Shown piece after piece: positions 1 through 7,904 of a stretch of DNA of 64,000 nt. The DNA comes from Mameliella sp. MMSF_3455 (lineage in GTDB: Bacteria > Pseudomonadota > Alphaproteobacteria > Rhodobacterales > Rhodobacteraceae): the NCBI RefSeq assembly GCF_030733205.1, contig NZ_JASHJL010000014.1, positions 1 through 64,000 on the forward strand, given 5' to 3'. The position numbers were made by a program, and so were the translations under genes. The notes under the pieces were generated by a model. It searched no databases, had not been told where the DNA came from, and saw nothing but the letters and a program-made list of their open reading frames with translations. Each line of letters begins with the position of its first letter. Position 1 is the first letter of the stretch.

Positions 1-167
1 GGGCGGTGGGGGGAGATCACTCATGTTGAAAAAGGCATCAAGCTGTGGCGTTTGCCCGCATCCTTGCGCGGATTGTGTCCCGGGGAAAGGGAAAATCCCG
101 GTTGCCTGCCCTTGGCGCTGTCCGGCGCGAAGGCTAGCGTGTCGGCATGCGGAAAGGGAGCGACCGA

Positions 168-701
168 ATGATGCGATGTCTGGTCCTGGGAATGGTGTGG
201 ATGGCAGGGGCCGCCGTGGCAGAGCCCGTGACCTATGCCTTTGAATGGACCGGCGGTGGCGGCTATGCGGTCACGGGGGCGCTGCAATACGACAGCGCGG
301 CCATCAGCGGGCCTTTCGTCCTTGCGCAGGATCTGAGCTGTTTCGTGATCGAGGGCAGCAAGGAAGGGGAGCCGGTGGGGCGCTGGGCGCTGACCATGCT
401 GAACGAAGAAACAAGTTGGCGACTGCATTTCGACCCGGCGTCGGGAAGTTTCCTTGTGGATGGGCAGGGCATCTGGATGCCGCAGGCCTGGAACATGAAC
501 GGCGAGGGGCAAGATTGCGGAAAGGACGGTTTCGGCTTCAACATCGGCAACGCGGCGCAGGACATCTGCATCGACAACCGGCTGATTTTTGAAAGCCAGG
601 TCGCGCCGGGAGAGCCGTTTCCGGCGATCCGGGTGGAGGACCACGACTTTCCCGCCGATGCCTGTCATGCCCCGCCAATGTTGAGCCTGCTGACGCGCTG
701 A
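168..701 (+). CDS. Secreted hypothetical protein, 177 aa
   Basis: Not recognised as a named family. The ATG at 168 was chosen over an in-frame ATG at 147 because a purine-rich AAAGGGA lies just upstream of 168, and translation from there begins with a clean signal peptide: hydrophobic residues 4-16, then an AxA-type cleavage site before EPVTYAF. The mature part is probably periplasmic or extracellular, rich in Gly and aromatic residues, with alternating beta-like segments and four Cys (in DLSCF, GQDCGK, DICID and DACHA) that could form two disulphides. No membrane anchor or sorting signal follows. It is a lone plus-strand gene, convergent with the DUF3228 gene 12 bp downstream. Confidence 0.6.
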   Translation: MMRCLVLGMVWMAGAAVAEPVTYAFEWTGGGGYAVTGALQYDSAAISGPFVLAQDLSCFVIEGSKEGEPVGRWALTMLNEETSWRLHFDPASGSFLVDGQGIWMPQAWNMNGEGQDCGKDGFGFNIGNAAQDICIDNRLIFESQVAPGEPFPAIRVEDHDFPADACHAPPMLSLLTR

Positions 702-713
702 CACCGTGGGCTG

Positions 714-1304
714 TCAGGTGTCTTCCGGTTGCCGGACGGCGGCGTGACGGTCCCAGAAGGCAACGGCCCTGGCATAGGCCTCGGGGTCGATCTCCTTGCC
801 GGACCCACCTGCCGCGCGTCCCAAAGCGTTACGCCATTGGGTGATCGGAGGCATGGGCGGTTCGACCGGTTCCAGCGTGCCGATGATCGAGACCACACCC
901 CAGTCACACTCTGGAACGCCTTGTTCCTCGGGGTAGTCGGCGGCCTCAGCCACCAGTTGCGCGTGGCTGTAGAGGATCACGTCCAGCCAGCCGGCGACTG
1001 GGGCCTCGCCCTCGAACCAGCGTTCCAGGACCGCCATTTCGCCCTCGCGCCGCGCCGCGTAACCGCTGCGCAGCAGGTGGGCGTTCACCGGTGTGATTGG
1101 GGCAAAGCCGCAACGGGTGTCGGTGTCATTCTCAAGGAACAGGTGCTTGCAGAAGGGGGCATAGCCATCGACGAGCTCTGCGCCCCCGGCAAGGGCAGCG
1201 TTGCAGCGGTCGATCAACTCATCGGGTGAGATACCCTCGATCAGCGTACCGCTGGCGCGCGGCTGCCAGTTGCGGCGCGCGAAATCGGTCATGGCGACGT
1301 ACAT
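714..1304 (-). CDS. DUF3228 family protein, 196 aa
   Basis: Cytosolic protein of unknown function matching the DUF3228 family by length (about 190-200 aa) and by recurrent blocks: DGYAPFCKHLF around residue 46, LLRSGYAAR around 77, WFEGEAPVAGWLDVILYS around 95, DWGVVSIIGT around 133 and MPPITQWRNALG around 149. No signal peptide or membrane segment is present. The family has no known reaction, although the conserved Cys and acidic residues hint at an enzyme. It lies 72 bp downstream of the SPFH gene on the same strand, so it could be the last gene of that operon, but the gap leaves room for a separate transcript. Confidence 0.75.
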   Translation of the reverse strand: MYVAMTDFARRNWQPRASGTLIEGISPDELIDRCNAALAGGAELVDGYAPFCKHLFLENDTDTRCGFAPITPVNAHLLRSGYAARREGEMAVLERWFEGEAPVAGWLDVILYSHAQLVAEAADYPEEQGVPECDWGVVSIIGTLEPVEPPMPPITQWRNALGRAAGGSGKEIDPEAYARAVAFWDRHAAVRQPEDT

Positions 1305-1376
1305 GGGGCGTCTCCGGTGTGATGGGGAGTTGTCCCGGGGCGTGCCCGGGACTGACGTCTTCGGGGTCGGCCGCGC

Positions 1377-2504
1377 TTACATCGGCGGCGGCGGGGGCGG
1401 CATGACGGTGAAGAGCTGCGCCAGTTCCGGCACTTCTCCGGCGCGCTTCCAGCCGTCCTGTCCCTGGGTCCAGGCGTGGGTCTCGCGGGTCAGTTCGCCG
1501 CTGGCGACCATCTTGCCCAGGTCGGCCTTGGAGAACGGGCCGGAGGTCTGTCCATTCTTGGCCAGGTGCCAGACATGTTCGACCGGCGGCGGCGGCGGGG
1601 CCATCGGCGCCGCGGCGGGCTGCGGTCGCGCCTGCTGTTGCGGGGCAGCGCCCCAAGGGCCTTGCTGGCCCATCGCATTGGCCATCTGCATGCCCATGCC
1701 AGCGCCGAATCCCATACCCATCGATTGATCCATCGCGCCGCCCTGGCCCATCGCCTCGGCAGCCTTCCATTTCATGTGGTCGTCGAGATTGCCCGCGATC
1801 CCGCGCGAGGTACGGGCATCCAGCGCCTTTTCCACCGCCTCGGGCAAAGAGATGTTCTCGATGTAGAGCTCGACCAGTTCGAGACCGTACTGGTGGATCA
1901 CCGGGTCGATCGCCTTGCGGATCAGTTCGGCCACGTCGCCGGTGTTTGCGGCCATGTCCAGCACGGGGATCCCGCTGGCCGCGATGTCCTTGGAAAACTC
2001 CTGCACGATGATGTTGCGGATCTGGAAACTGATCTCGTCCATCGTGAATTCGCCGTCGGTGCCGACGATTTCGGTCATGAACAGCGCGGGGTCGGCCACC
2101 TTGATCGAATAGGTGCCGAAGGCGCGGATGCGGGTCGGCCCGAATTCCGGGTCGCGCAGCATGATCGGGTTCTTGGTTCCCCATTTCAGGTTGGTGAACC
2201 GATTGGTGTTGACGAAATAGACCTCGGATTTGAACGGCGACTGAAACGCATGGTCCCAGTGCTGCAACGAGGTCATGATCGGCATGTTGTTGGTCTCGAG
2301 CATGTAGAGACCGGGGGTGAAGACATCCGCCAACTGGCCCTCGTGGACAAAGACCGCGGCCTGTCCCTCGCGCACCGTCAGCTTGGCGCCGTACTTAATC
2401 TCGTGGCCTTCGCGTTCGAACCGCCAGACCATCGTGTCGCGGGTGTCGTCCGTCCAGTGGATGACGTCGATGAATTGTCCGGACAGGAAATCCCAGATGC
2501 CCAT
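1377..2504 (-). CDS. YdjI-like SPFH (band 7) protein with C-terminal GYF_2 domain
   Basis: A flotillin-type scaffold, probably at the cytoplasmic membrane face. Residues 1-235 form the SPFH core of the YdjI/virion-core-like subfamily: GAKLTVREGQAAVFVHEG at 39-56, FTPGLYMLETNNMP at 62-75, LKWGTKNPIMLRD at 106-118, IRAFGTYS at 126-133 and ENISLPEAVEKALDAR at 216-231. Residues 250-307 are a Met/Gly/Gln-rich then Pro-rich linker, and 308-365 (VWHLAKNGQTSGPFS through GWKRAGEV) are a GYF_2 (DUF4339) domain. The protein ends in a Pro run. In Bacillus the relative YdjI works with PspA and YdjGH in membrane stress. Here it closes an operon with TelA and XpaC, 15 bp after the DUF2927 gene. There is no N-terminal membrane helix, so localisation probably needs partners. 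Confidence 0.85.
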   Translation of the reverse strand: MGIWDFLSGQFIDVIHWTDDTRDTMVWRFEREGHEIKYGAKLTVREGQAAVFVHEGQLADVFTPGLYMLETNNMPIMTSLQHWDHAFQSPFKSEVYFVNTNRFTNLKWGTKNPIMLRDPEFGPTRIRAFGTYSIKVADPALFMTEIVGTDGEFTMDEISFQIRNIIVQEFSKDIAASGIPVLDMAANTGDVAELIRKAIDPVIHQYGLELVELYIENISLPEAVEKALDARTSRGIAGNLDDHMKWKAAEAMGQGGAMDQSMGMGFGAGMGMQMANAMGQQGPWGAAPQQQARPQPAAAPMAPPPPPVEHVWHLAKNGQTSGPFSKADLGKMVASGELTRETHAWTQGQDGWKRAGEVPELAQLFTVMPPPPPPM

Positions 2505-2519
2505 GTTACACTCCCTAAA

Positions 2520-3488
2520 TCAGCTTGGGCCTGTGGTGCCCATCAATTGTGCTGCCTTCTGCTGAACGATCGGCAGCGCCTCTTCGGCACTCATGCCCGG
2601 TTTGAGACGCGGATCGTAGAGGATTTTCAACAGCATCTCGTCATGGGTGGTCAGCAGCGCGAATTCATCGTCGTCGTTGAAGATCGACGGCCGCGCGCGG
2701 GGGCTGTCGTTGCCCAGGCCCATGCCCTGGGCCAGTTCCTCGTGAATGCAGGACCGGCGCAGCAGCGGCGGATGTTCCGACCGGATGACGGCGATGGCGG
2801 TGCCGTAATCATACCCGCCGGGACTGCGCGAAAAGGCGACGACGACGCAATGGATGCCGCGCGGCAGGTTGTCGAAGATGCGCAGCGCGGTCGGGTTCAC
2901 ATCCGGCACGATCTCGCGGATGCGCGGGGCGATCAGGCCTGCGTCGTCCTCGGACATGAACAGGACGTGGTAATTGGGGTTGCTGTCGACCATCGTGATC
3001 GGATGCCCGGTGACTCGTGACAGGCGTGCCGCGAACGAGGCGACCTGCGCGCGCGACTCGGCGATCTGGTCCTTGGGGACGCCGGGGCCGAATTCCGTCG
3101 TCATGCGGACGGGGATCGTCCATTTCTTGATCGCGCTGGGGCCGCCGGACGAAGGCCGCAGGCCGGCCCCGCGTTCGTATTCCTCTTCGAGCGCGATGGC
3201 CGCGAAGTTCCGTACCAGCATCGTGTCGGTAAAGGACGTGTCCGGCCCGCCGCCATCGGTACGCAAAAGGCCGCGGGCCAGAAGATCGTTCTGCACCCGG
3301 CCATAATATTGCGCCAGGGCGCGGCTGGCGCGCGAGGGTTCCGCTGCCGGTTCTTCGGCGGGGGCCAGCGTTGCTGGCCGCGCAGCCGGTTTCACCCCCG
3401 TCTTGCGCGGCGCAAGGTCAGAGCCGACACACCCCGACAGGATCAGGGCAGCTGAAAGTGCCAATGCTGATTTCAAGCCGCCCTTCAT
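2520..3488 (-). CDS. DUF2927 family lipoprotein with HExxxQ motif
   Basis: Predicted lipoprotein: a short basic start, hydrophobic residues 7-17 and the lipobox LSGC with lipidated Cys20, followed by a Pro/Ala-rich linker to about residue 55. The folded part matches DUF2927, a family common in Rhodobacteraceae. Its hallmark is the C-terminal block HEELAQGMGLGNDSP (His249, Glu250, Gln254), followed by SIFNDDDEFALLTTHDEMLLKILYDPRL. The His-Glu pair with later acidic and His residues resembles a zincin-like metallopeptidase site, but activity is unproven. The gene starts 8 bp after telA stops and ends 15 bp before the SPFH gene, so co-transcription is likely and puts a periplasmic component in a module that is otherwise cytoplasmic or inner-membrane. 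Confidence 0.85.
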   Translation of the reverse strand: MKGGLKSALALSAALILSGCVGSDLAPRKTGVKPAARPATLAPAEEPAAEPSRASRALAQYYGRVQNDLLARGLLRTDGGGPDTSFTDTMLVRNFAAIALEEEYERGAGLRPSSGGPSAIKKWTIPVRMTTEFGPGVPKDQIAESRAQVASFAARLSRVTGHPITMVDSNPNYHVLFMSEDDAGLIAPRIREIVPDVNPTALRIFDNLPRGIHCVVVAFSRSPGGYDYGTAIAVIRSEHPPLLRRSCIHEELAQGMGLGNDSPRARPSIFNDDDEFALLTTHDEMLLKILYDPRLKPGMSAEEALPIVQQKAAQLMGTTGPS

Positions 3489-3496
3489 GGTCTTCC

Positions 3497-4678
3497 TCAG
3501 CCCGGAACCGATCCGGCCGCTTCGCGCCGGGACTTGGCAGAGGCCAGCGTGTCGCGCAGCTCGTGCTCCATCTTCTGCAGTTCCTCCTCGGCCTTGGCGC
3601 GGCGCGCCTTGCCTTCGTCGGCGATCTGCAGGCTGTCCTCGATGGTGGCGATCAGGTCGGCGTTGGCCTGTTTGACGGCCTCGATGTCGAAGACGCCGCG
3701 TTCCATCTCTTCGCGGATCATCTTGTTGCTGTCGCGCAGGTTGGCGGCGTTCGAGGTCAGCAGCTCGTTGGTCAGGTCGTTGGCGTCGCGCACGGCTGCG
3801 GCGGCCTGTTTCGACCGCTGGATCGTCAGTGCCTGCGCCAGCTGGGTTTCCCAGAGCGGCACGGTGTTGACGAGGGTCGAGTTGATCTTGGTGACCAGCG
3901 ACTTGTCGTTTTCCTGCACCAGCCGGATCGAGGGCAGAGACTGCATCGTGACCTGGCGGGTCAGCTTGAGGTCGTGCACCCGGCGCTCCAGATCGTCGCG
4001 CGCGGCGCGCAGATCGCGCAGTTCCTGCGCGATCATCACCGCGTCATTCTCGGCGGCGGCCTGAACCTCGGCCTCCTTGGCGGGGATGGTCTGGGTATCC
4101 AGCTCTTCGATCTTTGCCTCGCCGGCAGAGATGTAGAGCGCCAGTTCATCGTAGAACTGCAGGGTCTTTTCATACAGCAGATCGAGCGACTTGATGTCCT
4201 TGAGCAGGATGTGCTCGTGCTTCAGCAGGTCGTCGGTGACCTTGTCGATCTGGCCCTGCACGGTTTCGAAACGGGCTGTGAACTTGGCGAAGGGGGCGGC
4301 GCGGCCCAGCAGTTTCTCCCACCAGCTGCGTTCGCGGCGCACGTCCAGTTCGGACACGGAAAAACCGCGGATCGTGGTGACGATGTTGCGCAGGGAGTCG
4401 CCCGCCGGACCCACGTCCTTGTTGCGCACGTCCGTCAGCATGGCCTGGCTGATTTCCTGCAGTTCGGCCTGGGCGGCAGAGCCGAAAGAGACGATGGAAT
4501 TGGTATCTGCCATGTCCAGTTCGTCCATCCGCGAGCGGATCTCGCCGCTGACCTCTGCGGGCGCATCCTTGAGCGGCACGACGGCATTGGCCTCGACCGG
4601 ATCGGGAAGAACAACGGCGTTCACCTCGTCGACCAAGGCCACGGTCTTTTCGGCTTCCTGACGTGTGTTTTCAGACAT
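3497..4678 (-). CDS. telA: TelA family toxic anion resistance protein
   Basis: Member of the TelA/KlaA (toxic anion resistance) family, usual length about 380 aa (here 393). It is soluble and highly helical: coiled-coil-like heptads run from about residue 145 to 300 and again from 330 to 385. Family landmarks include SWWEKLLGR around 118, a QIDKVTDDLLKHEHILLKDIKSLD-type segment (about 142-165), LVQENDKSLVTKINSTLVNTVPLW (about 260) and a QAAAAVRDANDLTNELL segment. The molecular role is unknown. Family members occur with XpaC in tellurite or cell-envelope-stress loci and beside Ter proteins. Here XpaC lies directly upstream with a 21-bp gap, the conserved pairing. The tellurite phenotype should not be assumed. 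Confidence 0.88.
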   Translation of the reverse strand: MSENTRQEAEKTVALVDEVNAVVLPDPVEANAVVPLKDAPAEVSGEIRSRMDELDMADTNSIVSFGSAAQAELQEISQAMLTDVRNKDVGPAGDSLRNIVTTIRGFSVSELDVRRERSWWEKLLGRAAPFAKFTARFETVQGQIDKVTDDLLKHEHILLKDIKSLDLLYEKTLQFYDELALYISAGEAKIEELDTQTIPAKEAEVQAAAENDAVMIAQELRDLRAARDDLERRVHDLKLTRQVTMQSLPSIRLVQENDKSLVTKINSTLVNTVPLWETQLAQALTIQRSKQAAAAVRDANDLTNELLTSNAANLRDSNKMIREEMERGVFDIEAVKQANADLIATIEDSLQIADEGKARRAKAEEELQKMEHELRDTLASAKSRREAAGSVPG

Positions 4679-4699
4679 GGGATCCCCTGTTCAATAAAT

Positions 4700-5602
4700 T
4701 CATCTTGGTTCGAGGTGGACGCCTTCACGTTGCAGGCGGTCGCGCAGAACCTCGATTTCCACGTTCAAGTCTTCGTTGTTGTCCGCCAGCAGCTTGTCGA
4801 TCTTCTTGTCGAAGCTTTCTTCCAGATCGGTCAGCAGCATCATGTAATCGCTGCGGGCATCGCGGTCCTGCTGGCGGGAAAAGATGTCCGCGAATTTCAC
4901 CGTCGCGTCGCGGGCGCCCATCAGGTAGACGCCCAGAAACTTGCGCGCGCCAGTCAGGTCGCGCGGATCTTCCTCGACCGTTCGGATCATTTCGCGGACT
5001 TTGACGGTAAAGCGGTCCACCCGCGCCTCGACTTGGCGGTCCCCGGCGCGTTTTACCGCATCGGTCATGGCATTGAGATAGTTTTCCGCCTCGTCCACGA
5101 CCTTGGCGACGCGATCCTGGGTGAAGGTGTCGACCCCCTCCATCCCCTTGTCTTTCAGCGGGTCGATGCCAAAGGCGCCGATATGCAGTACGCCCGCGGC
5201 GCCGCCGAAGATCAGCGGCGCGATCAGACCGGGTTCCGATCGCCAGGCGGCGATGCCGGCACCGACACCGCACAGGACGGCGGCGAATATCTTGCGCGGG
5301 ATGGCCGGGCGGCGCGCGATCTTGCGTTCGTGGTAGGCGGATTCGGCGATCAGCCCGTCGCGCAAGAGCCAGGCGCCCAGCAGCAGCGTTGCGGCGCCTG
5401 CAAGGCCCGCGGCCAAGCCGATGGCGCCGTCATTGATCGACAGGATCGCCAGAACCACACCGGGAATGAACAGGACGTTTGATCGCGCACCCGCGGGCGA
5501 GACGCGGGCACGGTGATAGGCCGGGCGATCTTTGTGCGGCCGATCGTCGGGGCCATCGGGAGACCCGTCGGGGCTGAATTTTCCACCGAACTTGCGAGCC
5601 AT
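4700..5602 (-). CDS. xpaC: XpaC-like protein (5-bromo-4-chloroindolyl phosphate hydrolysis family)
   Basis: Membrane protein of the XpaC family (300 aa), named for a Bacillus phenotype and without a proven reaction. The N-terminus (1-42) is charged and cytosolic. Hydrophobic segments follow at about 43-60, 62-80, 105-121 and 126-143, then the landmark FGIDPLKDKG at 144-153 and a long helical C-terminal half (about 155-297) ending in charged coiled coil. A basic PRK at 102-104 precedes the third helix. It lies immediately upstream of telA, the usual partner, and its ATG is only 4 bp after the stop of the 29-aa microprotein, so translation is probably coupled. A diverged paralogue lies two genes upstream with the same PRK-to-FG spacing. 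Confidence 0.82.
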   Translation of the reverse strand: MARKFGGKFSPDGSPDGPDDRPHKDRPAYHRARVSPAGARSNVLFIPGVVLAILSINDGAIGLAAGLAGAATLLLGAWLLRDGLIAESAYHERKIARRPAIPRKIFAAVLCGVGAGIAAWRSEPGLIAPLIFGGAAGVLHIGAFGIDPLKDKGMEGVDTFTQDRVAKVVDEAENYLNAMTDAVKRAGDRQVEARVDRFTVKVREMIRTVEEDPRDLTGARKFLGVYLMGARDATVKFADIFSRQQDRDARSDYMMLLTDLEESFDKKIDKLLADNNEDLNVEIEVLRDRLQREGVHLEPR

Positions 5603-5606
5603 CCGG

Positions 5607-5696
5607 TCAAAGCCCTCCCAGCCAGCCGGTCGCCACTCCGAAAAGCAGCACGATCAGCAGGGCATAGCTCACCTTCTGCAAGGCGTTTCCAGACAT
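5607..5696 (-). CDS. 29-aa single-pass membrane microprotein
   Basis: A 29-codon gene starting ATG at 5696 and ending TGA at 5607, with GGGGAG 4 bp before the start as ribosome-binding site. The product begins MSGNALQKVSYALL and has one hydrophobic helix over residues 10-27, with a Gly/Trp-rich end (GWLGGL). The stop codon lies 4 bp before the xpaC ATG, which fixes it inside the operon and suggests coupled translation. Too short for family assignment; by size and place it could be a small subunit or regulator of the XpaC/TelA complex. The evidence for it being real is the ribosome-binding site, the tight junction and a clean transmembrane pattern. Conservation has not been tested. Confidence 0.55.
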   Translation of the reverse strand: MSGNALQKVSYALLIVLLFGVATGWLGGL

Positions 5697-5794
5697 CGCA
5701 CTCCCCGGGTGACGGCGCTTTTATCGCGCGTTTCCAAGCCGGAACTTAAGGGCAAAATGCTGCGCTTGCTAGGGGGAAGTCCGGGGCTGCCGCG

Positions 5795-6637
5795 TCAGGC
5801 GGCGGATTCCCGGGGCATCCTGTCGATCAGCTGGTCGGCCTGCCGCTCAAATGCATCGCGGGTTCTCCGGATGCCGTTTCGCTTGGCAAAGGATTCAAAG
5901 CTGTCGGTCATGATGTCCAGCTTGGCAAGAAACCGCCGCCGGGCAAAGACGTGGCCCTTGCTGTTCCAGGCCTGCTCAAGTCGGTCGATCTCCTGTTCGA
6001 GGATCTCGACGACCCTGCGTGCGGGCCGGTCCAGCCGCTCGGCGTTACGCTGATCGCCCGAGACTTGCCGCATCTGACCCAGTACCAGCCGGCGCGCGGC
6101 CGCGACCTGGTGCGTCAGAGCGGCGTCGTCCAGCGCGGCAACACGATCGGCAAGGGCGGCGAGGGATGCCTCGACGCTGTCCAGTGTCGTTTGACCTGTT
6201 GCCCGTTCCGAACCCTTGTTGCGCATCGGGTCCAGCCCGAAGGCCGCGAGGGCCAGGCAGGCGGCCAACATCCCCGTCAGGGCCGGGATCCACAGGTTGT
6301 CATATTTGTGCCCGGCCAGGATCAGGACAACGAGACCGATCAGCATCGACCCGATCACCTTGCGGGGCACGCGCGGGGCGCGCGCAACCTCGGCATGGTC
6401 GTAGTCATGGTGGATTTGCTGCCCGGCAGCGATCAGGCGCAGCGCCAGAGAATAGACCCAGAGCAGGGCAATGGCGGTGGCAATGCCGGCAAAGGAGCCC
6501 TGGAACACCCAAAGCAACAATGGAAAGGCGGCAAGGAAGAGGAAGTTCAGGCCGGAATCGATCTGGGTTCGTTCGACGGCCAGCCCGTCAGAGCCTTCGT
6601 CAGGGGCGAATTCAGCGTTGTTTCGGATCTGATCCAT
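5795..6637 (-). CDS. Diverged XpaC-like membrane protein (paralogue of the 4700-5602 product)
   Basis: A 280-aa protein with the same plan as XpaC: acidic N-terminus (1-28), hydrophobic hairpin (about 29-70), PRK at 91-93, a second hydrophobic pair (about 95-135), then FGLDPMRNKG at 133-142 and a long helical charged C-terminal half. In both proteins PRK to FG is exactly 42 residues, and both carry an Ala-Arg-xPro-(I/V)PRK approach and a similar SFE/SFD motif near the end, so I infer an ancient duplication. Beyond these anchors identity is low; a search might label it hypothetical. It precedes the 29-aa gene by 98 bp and follows the 65-aa gene by 18 bp. Confidence 0.65.
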   Translation of the reverse strand: MDQIRNNAEFAPDEGSDGLAVERTQIDSGLNFLFLAAFPLLLWVFQGSFAGIATAIALLWVYSLALRLIAAGQQIHHDYDHAEVARAPRVPRKVIGSMLIGLVVLILAGHKYDNLWIPALTGMLAACLALAAFGLDPMRNKGSERATGQTTLDSVEASLAALADRVAALDDAALTHQVAAARRLVLGQMRQVSGDQRNAERLDRPARRVVEILEQEIDRLEQAWNSKGHVFARRRFLAKLDIMTDSFESFAKRNGIRRTRDAFERQADQLIDRMPRESAA

Positions 6638-6655
6638 TTGTCTCGACGCCTCCCC

Positions 6656-6853
6656 TCAGGTGTAGCTCATGATGAAGATCATCAGCCACAGCGCAAAATA
6701 GGCGATGTGTCGGATCAATTGCCCGTTCTTCCGTGCGCGACGGGTATAGGCGGCCACCGCGTCGAAGGTGTCCACCGCGACCATGCGCAAGTTGCCCACC
6801 ACCAGCAGGGCAGAGGCAAGGAGAATCGAAAGGGCTATGAATGTTGTCACCAT
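6656..6853 (-). CDS. 65-aa hypothetical membrane protein, first gene of the TelA/XpaC operon
   Basis: Small protein with two hydrophobic helices (residues 4-22 and 49-63) joined by a basic linker containing TRRARKNGQ, so both ends probably share a side of the inner membrane. The ATG at 6853 is the only sensible start; the bases before it (GTTGTCCTC) show no Shine-Dalgarno sequence, so initiation may be leaderless or weak. It is the promoter-proximal gene of the minus-strand run ending with the SPFH gene, 18 bp before the XpaC-like paralogue. No family is recognised. The upstream 103 bp separating it from rluB is locally AT-rich and probably holds the operon promoter. Confidence 0.55.
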   Translation of the reverse strand: MVTTFIALSILLASALLVVGNLRMVAVDTFDAVAAYTRRARKNGQLIRHIAYFALWLMIFIMSYT

Positions 6854-6956
6854 GAGGACAACATTCGTGCGAAACGGGGCGAAATCGGGGCAGGCGCCGG
6901 GAAAAATAAAGAAACGTTAACGAAGAGTGAAGCAAAAGCCACAGCTGGCGCTGTCG

Positions 6957-7796
6957 TTAACTCTTTCTTGGCTCCCGTCGGCGGCGTTGGACCTGTCGTT
7001 TGCCCGCAGCCCCGGGCTTGCCGGGTCTTCCCGGTTTCGAGGGCTTGGCAGTGCCAACCGGCTCGGGCTCCAGTCCCAGTTGATCGCGCAGGATCTTGCG
7101 GCGAACCTCCTGCACCTCGCCGGGTTTCATCTGGCCCAGCTGGAACGGTCCGCAAGACACCCGGATCAACCGGTTCACGGTCAGGCCGATGTCGGTCATT
7201 GCGCGGCGGATCTCGCGGTTCTTGCCCTCGCGCAGGCCCACGGTCAGCCAGGCGTTGGCGCCCTGCTGGCGATCCAGGCTGACCTGCATCGGCTGGAATT
7301 TCTGTCCGTCGACCTCGATGCCCTCGCGCAGCGGTTTCAGCACCTCGTCCGTCGGGCGTCCGTTCACGCGGACACGGTATTTCCGCAGCCAGCCGGTCGA
7401 GGGAAGTTCCAGCTTGCGCTTGATCGCGCCATCATTGGTCAGCAGCAGCAATCCCTCGGAGTTGAGGTCCAGCCGCCCGACGCTCATGACGCGGGGCAGA
7501 TCCTCGGGCAAATCGTCGTAGATCGTGGGCCGTCCCTGTTCATCCCGCGTGGTCGTCACCAGACCGGTCGGCTTGTGATACAGCCAGAGCCGGGCGGGGG
7601 CGGGTGCTTCGAGCGGGGTGCCGTCGACGATGACCTTGTCCGCATCGGTGACGTTCAGTGCGGCGCGGTCGATCACCTTGCCGTTCACGGTGACACGGCC
7701 CTCGGCGATCATGCGTTCGGCCTCGCGCCGGCTGGCGCGGCCTGCGCGGGCGATGACCTTGGCGATTCGCTCTCCGGGTGGGGTCTTGTTTTCCAT
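6957..7796 (-). CDS. rluB: 23S rRNA pseudouridine synthase, RluB type
   Basis: Converts a uridine in helix 80-93 of 23S rRNA (U2605 in E. coli) to pseudouridine. The S4 RNA-binding domain covers residues 9-56 (RIAKVIARAGRASRREAERM). The catalytic domain contains the RsuA-family motif GRLDLNSEGLLLLTNDG with catalytic Asp110, and GKNREIRRAM later. The C-terminal 40 residues are a basic Pro/Gly/Arg tail (KPGRPGKPG, RRRREPRKS), typical of alphaproteobacterial RluB and probably RNA-binding. RluB, RluE and RluF share motifs; the S4 domain and basic tail argue for RluB. It is divergent from tadA, with about 108 bp between the starts. Confidence 0.88.
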   Translation of the reverse strand: MENKTPPGERIAKVIARAGRASRREAERMIAEGRVTVNGKVIDRAALNVTDADKVIVDGTPLEAPAPARLWLYHKPTGLVTTTRDEQGRPTIYDDLPEDLPRVMSVGRLDLNSEGLLLLTNDGAIKRKLELPSTGWLRKYRVRVNGRPTDEVLKPLREGIEVDGQKFQPMQVSLDRQQGANAWLTVGLREGKNREIRRAMTDIGLTVNRLIRVSCGPFQLGQMKPGEVQEVRRKILRDQLGLEPEPVGTAKPSKPGRPGKPGAAGKRQVQRRRREPRKS

Positions 7797-7904
7797 CCAT
7801 GTCCTTTAACGCGGCGGCGGGGCTGGGCGAAAGGGCCTTCGAAAGCCCTTTGAAGGTGGCCGCAAGCGCCTTTCCCCCACCCTCTGGCCGCGCTAACAGG
7901 TGGC

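Noticed and set aside
3497..4678. Calling the TelA cluster a tellurite-resistance operon
   Set aside because: TelA is named for that phenotype, but no TerB, TerC, TerD or TerZ genes are present here, and family members have broader envelope-stress links.
3371..5482. 703-codon open frame on the plus strand across telA and xpaC
   Set aside because: It spans two minus-strand genes and their junction, and its product is an Arg/Gly/Gln/His-rich low-complexity protein typical of antisense translation.
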